From the NCBI RefSeq assembly GCF_026153455.1, contig NZ_CP110629.1, positions 2,418,001-2,482,000 of the forward strand: DNA of 64,000 bases, read 5' to 3'. Below are positions 1 to 7,956 of this stretch, piece by piece; the stretch's first letter is position 1; the number at the start of each line of letters is the position of its first letter. The translations under genes and the position numbers were made by a program. The stretch comes from Marinimicrobium sp. C6131. GTDB lineage: Bacteria > Pseudomonadota > Gammaproteobacteria > Pseudomonadales > Cellvibrionaceae. A model generated the notes under the pieces. That model was not told where the DNA came from. It saw nothing but the letters and a program-made list of their open reading frames with translations, and did no database searches.

Positions 1-253
1 GTTCGGTCATCTGCTCCAGCGGGCGGCCGAGCACCCGCACATCACCCGTCAGACGACGAGTGATGCCCAGCGCGGCCTTGAGCAGGGTCGACTTGCCGGC
101 ACCGTTGGGTCCCACAATCGCGGTCATACGACCGGGCTTGACCACCAGGTCCACAGAGTAGACCACGGGGCGGTGATCGTAACTGACCGTCAGCCCCTGA
201 ATGGACAGTGGGCTGGCGGCGACCACTTCGCTGATCTTACCCTTGGCGTTCAT
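1..253 (-). CDS. Metal ABC transporter ATP-binding protein (partial, N-terminal part)
   Basis: The first ~84 residues of an ABC ATPase are visible; the rest lies beyond the left edge. A Walker A motif GPNGAGKST follows a short beta-strand region (LSIQGLTVSYDHRPVV), as in ZnuC/MntB/TroB-type ATPases. The ATG overlaps the TGA of the upstream binding-protein gene (ATGA), so the two are translationally coupled. It would energise import of Zn, Mn or Fe through a membrane permease presumably encoded further left. The metal cannot be decided from this fragment. Confidence 0.85.
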   Translation of the reverse strand, partial: MNAKGKISEVVAASPLSIQGLTVSYDHRPVVYSVDLVVKPGRMTAIVGPNGAGKSTLLKAALGITRRLTGDVRVLGRPLEQMTE

Positions 254-1227
254 TCAGTGGCCTCGGCATGTTGCAGTTTTCCCAGACGGCCACCCGGCGG
301 AACCTCTCCTCCCAGAGCCTGGGCAATGACACTGACGTTGTGGTCGATCATTCCCAGCCAGGTGCCCTCATAGGTGCCGGAGGGCCCCATGGCATCGGAG
401 TAAAGCTCACCGCCGATGCGCACCGAGTGGCCGCGCGCCGCAGCGCCCTCGATCAGCGCCCGGACATTGCGATCCGACACCGACGACTCGACAAAAATCG
501 CCTCAATCTTTCGCTCCACCAACAGATCGACCAATGCTTCTATCCTGGACAATCCGGCCTCACTTTCCGTCGAGAACCCCTGAATTCCCAGTACCTCGAA
601 TCCGAACGCGTCTCCGAAATAGCCGAACGCATCATGGGCGGTCACCAGTACCCGTTTACTCTCCGGCACGCTGTTCAGCACCCGACGCGCGTAGGCATCC
701 AGCTTGTCCAGCTCGACCAGGTAGGAGTCCGCGCGCCGCTCAAAATGGGCCTTCTGCTCCGGGTGAAGCTCGACCAGTGCGTCTCGCACCGCCTCAACCA
801 CATAGCGCCAGCGGCCCGGATCCATCCAGACATGGGGATCGGACTGATTTTGATAAGCTTCATCCGCCAGGCGCCGATGCTCGGGCACGCTTTCGGCCAC
901 GGCATAGACCGGCCGACGCTTGGCCAGACGCTCCAGAAACTCCTCCAACTGGGCCTCCAGGTAGAGCCCATTCCAGAAGACCGCATCGGCCCGACTGAGC
1001 GCGGTAATATCCCGGCGGGTCTGGCGGTACAGATGAGGGTCCACTCCGGGGCCCATCAGGCCCTTCACCACAACCTCATCGCCTCCGATTTCACGCACCA
1101 CATCGGTCACCATGCCGGTGGTGGCCACCAGTTGCAGTCGGGACTCCGACGCAACGGAAAGCGTTCCGCCAAGCAGGCCGGTGCACAAGAGCACCGCAGA
1201 GAGGGCAACACGTTTGATCAGCCCCAC
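250..1227 (-). CDS. Periplasmic metal-binding protein of an ABC transporter (TroA/ZnuA family)
   Basis: About 325 residues. I place the start at a GTG because an AGAGGAG ribosome-binding site sits 5 bases before it and a signal peptide (KRVALSAVLLCTGLLGG) follows at once; a longer ORF would bury that peptide. Family motifs are present: DPHLY, DPHVWMDP, VTAHDAFGYFG, and a late ESSVSDRN segment, which supply the His and acidic metal ligands in TroA-like proteins. The long His-rich loop typical of many ZnuA proteins is missing, which leans to Mn/Fe or a loop-less zinc binder. It is the first gene of an operon with the ATPase to its left. Confidence 0.88.
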   Translation of the reverse strand: MGLIKRVALSAVLLCTGLLGGTLSVASESRLQLVATTGMVTDVVREIGGDEVVVKGLMGPGVDPHLYRQTRRDITALSRADAVFWNGLYLEAQLEEFLERLAKRRPVYAVAESVPEHRRLADEAYQNQSDPHVWMDPGRWRYVVEAVRDALVELHPEQKAHFERRADSYLVELDKLDAYARRVLNSVPESKRVLVTAHDAFGYFGDAFGFEVLGIQGFSTESEAGLSRIEALVDLLVERKIEAIFVESSVSDRNVRALIEGAAARGHSVRIGGELYSDAMGPSGTYEGTWLGMIDHNVSVIAQALGGEVPPGGRLGKLQHAEATE

Positions 1228-1262
1228 AAAAACTCCTCTGATCGTCCAATTTGAGTCATACC

Positions 1263-1277
1263 GTAGTAACAGGCTAT
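1263..1277. promoter_or_regulatory. Imperfect palindrome upstream of the metal-transporter operon, possible metalloregulator operator
   Basis: The 15-mer GTAACAGGCTATTAC is a near palindrome (perfect GTAA/TTAC arms, 12 of 15 positions symmetric) about 35-50 bp upstream of the GTG start. Position and symmetry fit a Zur/MntR-type operator, but it does not clearly match a consensus I know, so this is inference. Confidence 0.3.
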
Positions 1278-1326
1278 TACGTTCACGGCTATTTGTTAAT
1301 TTATCATACTTTATAGACACCATAGT

Positions 1327-2313
1327 TCAGGCGCAGACAAAGCGCTCAATAATGTCCACCAGAGCACGCCGCTCCACCTCCGGGCGAAACAGGGGCGCGC
1401 GCGCCGTGACCTGCTCCCTGAGCCGGCGCCACCAAACCTCGTCTCGCTCAATGCGCAACAGGCACTCACGCAGGGCAGCCGAACTGCCCACCGGGTAGTA
1501 GCCAGCGTAGTCCTCGCCGAGCAGACCGCGGTTGCCCGCAATATCCGAGGCAACGATCGGCAGCCCGGCCACACAGGCCTCACTGACCACATTCGCACCC
1601 CCTTCCATGCGGGAACTGATCACCATGGCCCGAGCTCGGCCCATCCACTGCCTGACCCGCCAACGGGGCTGATCCCCCAGCCAGCGGTAACGCGGGTTCC
1701 GGTGCATTTCCTCCCGAGCCGCTTCGGCCCATTCCTCCGAGTGCGCGCCTCCCAACTGGATCACCCGCAACCGGGAGTCCAGCGGCAGATCCCGCACCGC
1801 TATCGCCGCCCGCAGGGAATCCTTTTCTTCCCGCAAATGACCTGCGACAAGAATATCGACGTTGCGACGCTTCGGCTGGACGCGCTGTGGCGGGAGTGGC
1901 TCAGCGGACTGATGCACCACATGCAGCTTCGGTCCATAGCGCTCGGGCAGATCCTCCTCCAGGCAGTCGTGCAGTCCAATCAGCGCGTCGGCCAGATCCA
2001 TACTGGCGTACACCTTTTCGGGCTCACTGAACTGAAAGCGGTAAACGTCCGTACCGGTCAATACCAAAATCAGCGGGCAGTCCGGGTACACCTGCTTCCA
2101 GGCACGAATGGCGTCGTGACTGCGCCAGGCGTGCAGGGCCAGGACCAGGTCCGGCGCCCGATCGGTCGGCACATCCTCGGGCACATGGATCGTTACCCGG
2201 TAGCCCAGGGGTCTCAACAACGCGGCCCAACGGCTTGCCGTCGTACGGTTACCAGCTCGTGACCCCGGCGCGGCGGGGGTAATCAGCGCAATGTCTAGCC
2301 GTTGTTTCACCAT
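1327..2313 (-). CDS. senB: Selenosugar synthase SenB-like glycosyltransferase
   Basis: 328 residues, glycosyltransferase family 4 fold. The N-terminus (ITPAAPGSRAGNRTTASRWA), the LALHAWRSHDAI segment and VLTGTDVYR are characteristic of the family first defined as TIGR04348 and later shown to be SenB, which joins selenophosphate to a UDP-sugar to make a selenosugar for selenoneine. The donor-site region SSRMEGGANVVSEACVAGLPIVASDIAGNRGLL is also present. The ATG at 2313 is preceded by AGAGGTGG. No senA (ergothioneine-synthase-like) or selD is adjacent; instead an ABC uptake operon is divergent. Function is by family; selenoneine synthesis in this organism is inference. Confidence 0.8.
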   Translation of the reverse strand: MVKQRLDIALITPAAPGSRAGNRTTASRWAALLRPLGYRVTIHVPEDVPTDRAPDLVLALHAWRSHDAIRAWKQVYPDCPLILVLTGTDVYRFQFSEPEKVYASMDLADALIGLHDCLEEDLPERYGPKLHVVHQSAEPLPPQRVQPKRRNVDILVAGHLREEKDSLRAAIAVRDLPLDSRLRVIQLGGAHSEEWAEAAREEMHRNPRYRWLGDQPRWRVRQWMGRARAMVISSRMEGGANVVSEACVAGLPIVASDIAGNRGLLGEDYAGYYPVGSSAALRECLLRIERDEVWWRRLREQVTARAPLFRPEVERRALVDIIERFVCA

Positions 2314-2550
2314 TACCACCTCTTAAGAACGGTATTCTCACCGCAGATTACCACGCCCGTCCCGACCTACCGAGCTTCATACGAAACCACCGGTCGCCCG
2401 GACACGTCTGTTTCCGGGGTATTGTCGTATCGGGTTGTACATCGTTTTGGACGCTATACTGGTCGGCGTGGGCCCGGACAGATTGCCGGGATTCCGGTAA
2501 CATAGCGGTTGAGCGCTTATTCAGCTTTATTCACGCCAGAGGATTTGATC

Positions 2551-3420
2551 ATGTTAGGACGCCGTTTTCTTCGCTCTGTCTTCAATGTCGTGGCGCTGAG
2601 CCTGGTGTCGCTGAGTGCCAGTGCCCAGACTTTTGTCTTTACCGCCATTCCCGATGAGGACGAAACCCGACTGCAAGAGCGCTTTCAGGCCGTGGCGGAT
2701 TATCTGGCGGAGGAGCTTGGGGTCGAGGTGCGCTTCGTCCCGGTAAAGTCCTACGCGGCGGCGGTGAGCGCCTTCCGCAACGACCAGGTGCAACTGGCCT
2801 GGTTCGGCGCACTCTCCGGTGTACAGGCCCGCGAGCGAGTGCCCGGCTCCCAGGCGTTGGCGCAGGGCGCCGAGGACCAGGCGTTTTACACCTATATTGT
2901 CGCCCACAAAAGCACCGGGCTTGAACCCAACGCCGGGCTGACCGAGGCGATGCGGGGCATGACCTTCACCTTTGGTTCCAAAGGCTCCACCTCCGGCCGT
3001 CTGGTGCCCGAGTACTACCTCCGCGAGGCCTTTGGTGAGGCGCCGGACGAGGTGTTTTCACGGGTAGGCTACAGCGGCAACCACAGCCGCACGGCGTCCA
3101 TGGTAGCCTCGGGCGCCTATCAATTGGGTGCGGTGAACTACACCGTGTGGGAAACCGAAATTGAAGCGGGCAACGTCAACCCGGAAGACGCCTATGTCGT
3201 GTACAAGACTCCCAGTTACCCCAATTATCAGTGGAGCATTCGCGGCGACGTGGATGAGCGTTTCGGCGAAGGTTTTACTGACAGGGTGCGGTCGGCGCTG
3301 CTCGGCATGGACGACCCGGCGATGCTGGAAAGCTTTCCCCGCTCGAAATTCGTTCCAGCCAGCAACGACAACTATGCCGTCATTCGTGACGTTGCCAAAG
3401 AAATCGGCCTGCTGGATTGA
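2551..3420 (+). CDS. PhnD-like periplasmic substrate-binding protein, putative selenium oxyanion binder
   Basis: 289 residues with a signal peptide ending near ASAQ. The ATG at 2551 follows AGAGGA by 7 bases; the ORF extends further upstream without support. The fold is that of the phosphate/phosphite/phosphonate binding family (AIPDEDETRLQERF, QLAWFGALSG, FTFGSKGSTSGRLVPEYY, GAVNYTVWE). One clade of this family is named a putative selenate-binding protein because it clusters with selD and senB-type genes. It is divergent from a senB here, so selenate or selenite is the favoured substrate; phosphonate or phosphite remain possible. First gene of a three-gene operon. Confidence 0.82.
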   Translation: MLGRRFLRSVFNVVALSLVSLSASAQTFVFTAIPDEDETRLQERFQAVADYLAEELGVEVRFVPVKSYAAAVSAFRNDQVQLAWFGALSGVQARERVPGSQALAQGAEDQAFYTYIVAHKSTGLEPNAGLTEAMRGMTFTFGSKGSTSGRLVPEYYLREAFGEAPDEVFSRVGYSGNHSRTASMVASGAYQLGAVNYTVWETEIEAGNVNPEDAYVVYKTPSYPNYQWSIRGDVDERFGEGFTDRVRSALLGMDDPAMLESFPRSKFVPASNDNYAVIRDVAKEIGLLD

Positions 3421-4073
3421 TGACCGCACTGTCGCTTAACGACGTGGTCGCCGACTACGGCGAGCTGCGTGTGCTCGGCCCCCTCAGTCTGGATGTGGTA
3501 CGCGGTCAGACCGTGGCCCTGGTCGGCAAGAGCGGGGCCGGCAAGTCCACTCTGCTCAGTCTGATGTACCAGCAGTGGCGCCCATTGGGCGCTGCGTTGA
3601 TGCCTCAGGACCTCGGACTGGTCCCGACCCTGAGCGTGTTTCACAACGTGTATATGGGGGGACTGCACCGGCACTCCACGATGCACAACCTGCTGTCGTT
3701 GCTGCGCCCGTTCAGGCAGGATGTCGAGCAGATTCGTCCCATCCTGCAGACCCTCGATATCGACCACAAATGCTGGACCGCCACCGGAGAGCTTTCCGGC
3801 GGTCAACGTCAGCGTGTGGCGGCGGCGCGGGTCATTCACCAGCAAGGCGACGTACTGCTGGCGGATGAGCCGGCCTCAGCCCTTGATGGTCCCATGGCCG
3901 AGCGGGTGCTGGCGGCGCTGACCCATGCCTACCCCACTGCGGTGCTTGCCATGCACGATGTCGACCTGGCCCTGCATTTCGCCGATCGGGTGGTGGGCAT
4001 CGCCAACGGCGGCATCGCCCTGGACGAACCCCGCGAACGACTGCAGGCGAGTGACCTGCTGACGCTGTACTGA
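3420..4073 (+). CDS. ABC transporter ATP-binding protein of the PhnD-like operon
   Basis: 217 residues. Walker A GKSGAGKST, signature LSGGQRQRVA, Walker B VLLADEPAS and the switch His (AMHDVD) are all present, so it should be an active ATPase. The binding-protein stop and this start share one base (TGATG). The ORF could begin at TTG 3417, but the ATG at 3420 is preferred. It is short for the PhnC family. It would drive the two-domain permease downstream. Confidence 0.85.
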   Translation: MTALSLNDVVADYGELRVLGPLSLDVVRGQTVALVGKSGAGKSTLLSLMYQQWRPLGAALMPQDLGLVPTLSVFHNVYMGGLHRHSTMHNLLSLLRPFRQDVEQIRPILQTLDIDHKCWTATGELSGGQRQRVAAARVIHQQGDVLLADEPASALDGPMAERVLAALTHAYPTAVLAMHDVDLALHFADRVVGIANGGIALDEPRERLQASDLLTLY

Positions 4074-4092
4074 GTCGGGTAACGGGCTGTTT

Positions 4093-5565
4093 ATGTGGCA
4101 ATCCGCAAGTGTAAAAACCAGCCTGGCGTTTGTCGCGTTGGCCATTACCTGCCTGTTTCTCGCCGACCTGAGCATCAGCGCCCATGACCCTTGGGGCGAA
4201 CTGGGCCGATTGTTTTCAGGCCTGGTCCGCCCCGACGTTACCCAGATTGATTATCTTGGCGAAGCGCTGGTGCGCACCCTGGCCTTTGCCTTTGTCGGCG
4301 TGGGTCTGGGCGCGACCGCGGGGCTTCTCTTGGCGCTTGTGTTCGGCTCGAAAGTGGTGCGCACCTTTTGTGCGTTCATTCGGGCCATTCACGAACTTTT
4401 CTGGGCCCTGATCTTTCTTCAGTTTTTTGGCCTGCACCCACTGACGGGTGTGCTCGCGATTGCCATCCCCTATGCCGGGGTGTTCGGTAAGGTTTACGCC
4501 GAGATACTCGAGGAAACCGACCCCTTGCCGGAGACCACTCTGCCCTTCGGTACGAAATCGGTGGCGGCGCAGGTCTACACCCGATTCAGTCAGGCCTGGC
4601 CCCATCTGGTCACCTACACCGCCTACCGGCTGGAGTGCGGCATCCGGTCCAGCGCCGTGCTGGGCTTTGTAGGCATGCCTACGCTGGGCTTCTACCTGGA
4701 ATCGGCGTTTGCCCAGGGGCATTACGCGGTGGTGGGCGCCCTACTGCTACTTTTCTATGTGCTGATCAGTACCCTGCGCCTGTGGGCGCGCCCGAAACTG
4801 ATCCCGCTGTATCTGATCGCGGCACCGTTTCTGCTCGGCAGCGGCCTGCCGATCCGCTGGCAGAACGTCACCCGCTTTTTTACCGAAGACATAGTGCCGG
4901 CGCCCCTGCGCAACGGAGAAGGACTGGACGGCCTGTGGTTCTGGCTGGCCGACCTGTTCAGCACCCAGGCGTTGCCGGGCATCTGGAATACTCTCGTGCT
5001 CACCCAGATCGCCCTGGTACTGACCGGCGTCCTGACACTGATGTTGTATCCGCTCGCCTCGCGACACTTCACCAACCGCTTGACCGGCCCCATCGGCCAT
5101 ACGGTGCTGGTGGTATTGCGCTCGACCCCGGAGTATCTGCTGGCATTCATCTTGTTGCAGCTGTGGGGCCCTTCCATGCTGCCGGCGGTGATTGCTCTGG
5201 CCGTCCATAACAGCGGCATCATTGGCCATCTGATCGGCCGTCGTACCAACGAAATCACCTTGCGTCCGGACGCGCCCCGGGGCGTCGAGCGCTATGGCTA
5301 TGAATTGACGCCACGCATCTACGGCCCCTTTCTGGCATTTCTGTTCTATCGCTGGGAAATCATCATGCGCGAGACCGCGATTCTCGGCATTCTCGGCATT
5401 GCGACCCTGGGGTTTTACGTGGACAGCGCGATTCAGGAAATCCGGTTTGACCGGGCGATGGTATTGATTTTGATTACCGCGCTATTGAATATAGGGGTGG
5501 ACATTCTGGCCCGCTGGTTGCGGGCGCGGTTGCGGTTAAGGCATACCGCACAGAGTGAGCCTTGA
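4093..5565 (+). CDS. Two-domain ABC permease (tandem PhnE-like)
   Basis: 490 residues with about 12 membrane segments in two homologous halves. Each half carries a BPD_transp_1-type end: LECGIRSSAVLGFVGMPTLGFYLES in the first half and WEIIMRETAILGILGIATLGFYVDS in the second. Related systems usually use separate PhnE polypeptides or a homodimer; here both halves are one chain. It starts 20 bases after the ATPase gene and ends the operon. Substrate is inferred from the divergent senB and the PhnD-like binding protein. Confidence 0.82.
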   Translation: MWQSASVKTSLAFVALAITCLFLADLSISAHDPWGELGRLFSGLVRPDVTQIDYLGEALVRTLAFAFVGVGLGATAGLLLALVFGSKVVRTFCAFIRAIHELFWALIFLQFFGLHPLTGVLAIAIPYAGVFGKVYAEILEETDPLPETTLPFGTKSVAAQVYTRFSQAWPHLVTYTAYRLECGIRSSAVLGFVGMPTLGFYLESAFAQGHYAVVGALLLLFYVLISTLRLWARPKLIPLYLIAAPFLLGSGLPIRWQNVTRFFTEDIVPAPLRNGEGLDGLWFWLADLFSTQALPGIWNTLVLTQIALVLTGVLTLMLYPLASRHFTNRLTGPIGHTVLVVLRSTPEYLLAFILLQLWGPSMLPAVIALAVHNSGIIGHLIGRRTNEITLRPDAPRGVERYGYELTPRIYGPFLAFLFYRWEIIMRETAILGILGIATLGFYVDSAIQEIRFDRAMVLILITALLNIGVDILARWLRARLRLRHTAQSEP

Positions 5566-5586
5566 GGTTTTTCAACCGGTGGTAAC

Positions 5587-5619
5587 GGCGGATGCGCGCT
5601 ACGCACTTATCCGCCCTAC
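5587..5619 (+). repeat. Dispersed palindromic repeat, copy A
   Basis: A unit beginning GGCGGATGCG and ending CTTATCCGCCCTAC lies in the gap between the permease and parvulin genes. Its ends are mutually complementary, so it can form a hairpin. The 14-mer CTTATCCGCCCTAC at 5606-5619 is an intact version of the site used by the IS element at 45.35 kb. Confidence 0.8.
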
Positions 5620-6383
5620 TGCATCAACGGCGAACCATCCACCTGAAAATCGTAACCTTCAATGTCCGCCTCCGCAATCAACACCTGAATGTACTGGGCA
5701 ATCGCCTTGCGCCGTACTTTTTCATTCAGATACTCGGCGATCGTTTCCCGGGCCTGCTCGAAGGTCAACGGCTTTCCCGGAATCTTGCGCTCAATGTACA
5801 CCAGGTGAAACCCGTAACGGGATTCCACCGGGCGGGGCATCAGGCCCGGCTCGGCGACGAACACCTGACGTTCGAACTCCGGAACGGTCTGCCCTTTGCT
5901 GAGCTGACCGAGGCTGCCACCGGTTTCTTTGGAGGGGCAGGATGATTCCCGCTTGGCCAGTTTGCCAAAATCGGCACCGCCTTTGAGAATGTCCAACAGG
6001 GCATCGGCGCGCATTTTGGCTTCGGCCCGTCCGGCGTCGTCTTCTTTCGGCACCGCCAGCAGAATGTGTTTTACTTCCAGCAATGGCGACGTTTCAAACT
6101 TGCCCGGATTGGCTTCGAAGTATTGCCGGCAATCCTCCTCCGTGGCATCGGGTATGGCCACTTCCTGTTCGATCAGGGCTTCGATGAAATCTTCATCGGA
6201 GCTTTCCACGGTGTCATCACTGACCGGAATGCCAAGAGTTTTGGCGCGCTGTCGGAACAGCTCACCGATGATCAGGGATTCGGCCGCTTTGAACATGGCT
6301 TCCCGCCGGGATTCCGCCGGGTGGTATTGCATTTCCGCGAGGACTTTGTCTTCGGGGATTTGGGTTTGGTTGACGGTGATCAT
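5616..6383 (-). CDS. Parvulin-type peptidylprolyl isomerase of the nar locus
   Basis: 255 residues from the ATG at 6383 (MITVNQTQ); another ATG lies 12 bases upstream at 6395 but has a poorer ribosome-binding site. The parvulin domain spans about residues 105-205 (LEVKHILLAVP, FGKLAKRESSCPSKETGGSLG, FHLVYIERK). There is no signal peptide, so it is probably cytoplasmic and may help fold nitrate reductase. A NifM/PpiC-like gene after narI is a common arrangement in nitrate-respiring gammaproteobacteria. Its 3' end touches repeat copy A. Confidence 0.85.
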   Translation of the reverse strand: MITVNQTQIPEDKVLAEMQYHPAESRREAMFKAAESLIIGELFRQRAKTLGIPVSDDTVESSDEDFIEALIEQEVAIPDATEEDCRQYFEANPGKFETSPLLEVKHILLAVPKEDDAGRAEAKMRADALLDILKGGADFGKLAKRESSCPSKETGGSLGQLSKGQTVPEFERQVFVAEPGLMPRPVESRYGFHLVYIERKIPGKPLTFEQARETIAEYLNEKVRRKAIAQYIQVLIAEADIEGYDFQVDGSPLMQ

Positions 6384-6427
6384 GGTGTAAGTCATCCAGA
6401 TGGGTAAGTACAGTTCGGGGTATCCTT

Positions 6428-6463
6428 GGTGGATGACGGGGCTTCGCCCCTTATCCACCCTAC
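6428..6463 (+). repeat. Dispersed palindromic repeat, copy B
   Basis: A variant of copy A that starts GGTGGATGAC and ends CTTATCCACCCTAC, with A in place of G in the central CCGCC. Together with copy C, in opposite orientation 19 bp away, it forms a large inverted repeat between the parvulin gene and narI. Confidence 0.8.
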
Positions 6464-6482
6464 GTCAGTCTCGGCACCTCAT

Positions 6483-6516
6483 GTAGGGTGGATAAGCGCG
6501 AAGCGCGTCATCCACC
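6483..6516 (-). repeat. Dispersed palindromic repeat, copy C
   Basis: The unit GTAGGGTGGATAAGCG through GTCATCCACC is the inverted partner of copy B. It ends just before the narI stop codon, so the B-C pair could act as a transcript-stabilising or terminating structure at the end of the nar operon. Confidence 0.8.
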
Positions 6517-6524
6517 ATTGACTG

Positions 6525-7223
6525 TTACATCGACGCTCTGGCCCGGCGGCGAACTACCTGATAGTTTCTGCCCAAGTACTTCACCGGCACACTCAGCAGA
6601 TGCACCAGACGGGTAAAGGGGAACAACAGGAAGATGGTCAGCCCCAATACCAGGTGCGCCTTGAAGATCCAGTGCACACCAACAATGTATTCCGCACCAC
6701 TCAACCCGCGCAGCAGGAAGATGCTCTGAGCCCAGTGCATCAGTTGCAGCATTACCGCGCCGTCCAGATGACCAACGGAGATAAAGATGGAGGCCAGGCC
6801 GAGCAGCAACTGCGCCAGCAGCAGGAACAACACCACGATATCCATGGGCTTGCTGTTGGGGCGGATACGCGGGTGAAACAGGCGGCGCAGCGTCAGTACC
6901 ACCAGACCGAACAGGCACAGCACCCCGAACAGACCGCCGGCCACCACGGCCAGAATCTGCTTGGCGCTGGCGCTTACGCCCAACAGGTGCCACACCTCAA
7001 CCGGGGTCAAGAGCCCCACCAGGTGGCCGAAGAAGATACCGATGATCCCGATGTGAAATGGAATGCTACCGATGCGCAGCCACTTCTTCTCCAGCAACTG
7101 ACTCGAGCTGGCCTTCCAGGTGTACTGCTCCCGGTCGTACCGGATCCAGGTACCGATAAACATCACCGCCAACGCAATATAGGGGTAGATGCCAAACGCG
7201 AATAGATGAAAAGTGGACATCAT
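6525..7223 (-). CDS. narI: Respiratory nitrate reductase gamma subunit (cytochrome b)
   Basis: 232 residues, five membrane helices. The haem-ligand His pairs are visible: HIGIIGIFFGH in the early part and HWIFKAH ... FTRLVH near the end. NarI takes electrons from the quinol pool on the periplasmic side and passes them to NarH. Its ATG overlaps the narJ stop (ATGA). Last subunit gene of narGHJI. Confidence 0.95.
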   Translation of the reverse strand: MMSTFHLFAFGIYPYIALAVMFIGTWIRYDREQYTWKASSSQLLEKKWLRIGSIPFHIGIIGIFFGHLVGLLTPVEVWHLLGVSASAKQILAVVAGGLFGVLCLFGLVVLTLRRLFHPRIRPNSKPMDIVVLFLLLAQLLLGLASIFISVGHLDGAVMLQLMHWAQSIFLLRGLSGAEYIVGVHWIFKAHLVLGLTIFLLFPFTRLVHLLSVPVKYLGRNYQVVRRRARASM

Positions 7224-7945
7224 GCCTCCCGACGATTGTTTACTGGTTGAGGTTCCATCAGGTTCAGTATCTGCTCCTGATCCCGACGCTGGCCGGACTC
7301 CGGCCGGTATTGAACATTGCAGCCTTCAGCCTGGGCGTCCGGGCCGAAGGTTACGGCTTCTTCTTCCCACACCTTGTCCAACGCCTCGGGGGTATCGTCC
7401 CGGGCTTCACCGGCCACCTGCTCGCGGATCTGCTCGATGTTGACCCGATCGCCACACCAGTGCAGCAGCGCTTCGAACAACGCGGCGTAGTTGGATTCGC
7501 GCTCTTTCAGGCGAGCGGCGAGCAGACCGAGGATATGCTCCACCTCCTGCAGTCCCGCCCGAGCGTTGTCCGGCCCCTGGGTGGACAAAAATTCGAGATA
7601 CAGGGGCAGATAATCCGGCAGCTCGTTGGCATCGATGGCCAGGCCCGCCTGCTGGTACTGGTTCATCAGATCCACCATGGCCTGGCCGCGATCCCGGGAT
7701 TCGCCATGCACATGCTCAAACAACAGCAGCGACAGGGAGCGGCCGCGCTCGAACAACGCATCGTACTCGGACTGCCAGTCCATCAGGTCACCACTGGTGC
7801 GCTGCTCGACAAAGGCCAGCAGCGAATCGCGCTGCTTACCCTTGAGGTTCATGCTGGCAACCAGAGCTTTGAGTTCGTCTCGGGCTTCCATCAACTCTGC
7901 CGTGGGATACTCCATCAGCAGAGAAATCACGCGTAAACTTTTCAT
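7220..7945 (-). CDS. narJ: Nitrate reductase assembly chaperone
   Basis: 241 residues from the ATG at 7945, chosen because AGGAGA lies 7 bases upstream; a longer in-frame ORF overlapping narH is ignored. NarJ family features: KSLRVISLLMEYPTAELMEA, LPLYLEFLSTQ, HILGLLAARLKERESNYA. It binds apo-NarG in the cytoplasm during molybdenum cofactor insertion and is not part of the final enzyme. About 11 bases separate it from narH. Confidence 0.93.
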   Translation of the reverse strand: MKSLRVISLLMEYPTAELMEARDELKALVASMNLKGKQRDSLLAFVEQRTSGDLMDWQSEYDALFERGRSLSLLLFEHVHGESRDRGQAMVDLMNQYQQAGLAIDANELPDYLPLYLEFLSTQGPDNARAGLQEVEHILGLLAARLKERESNYAALFEALLHWCGDRVNIEQIREQVAGEARDDTPEALDKVWEEEAVTFGPDAQAEGCNVQYRPESGQRRDQEQILNLMEPQPVNNRREA

Positions 7946-7956
7946 CGGTCTTTCTC

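Noticed and set aside
268..1254. 328-codon plus-strand ORF
   Set aside because: Antisense shadow of the metal-binding protein gene.
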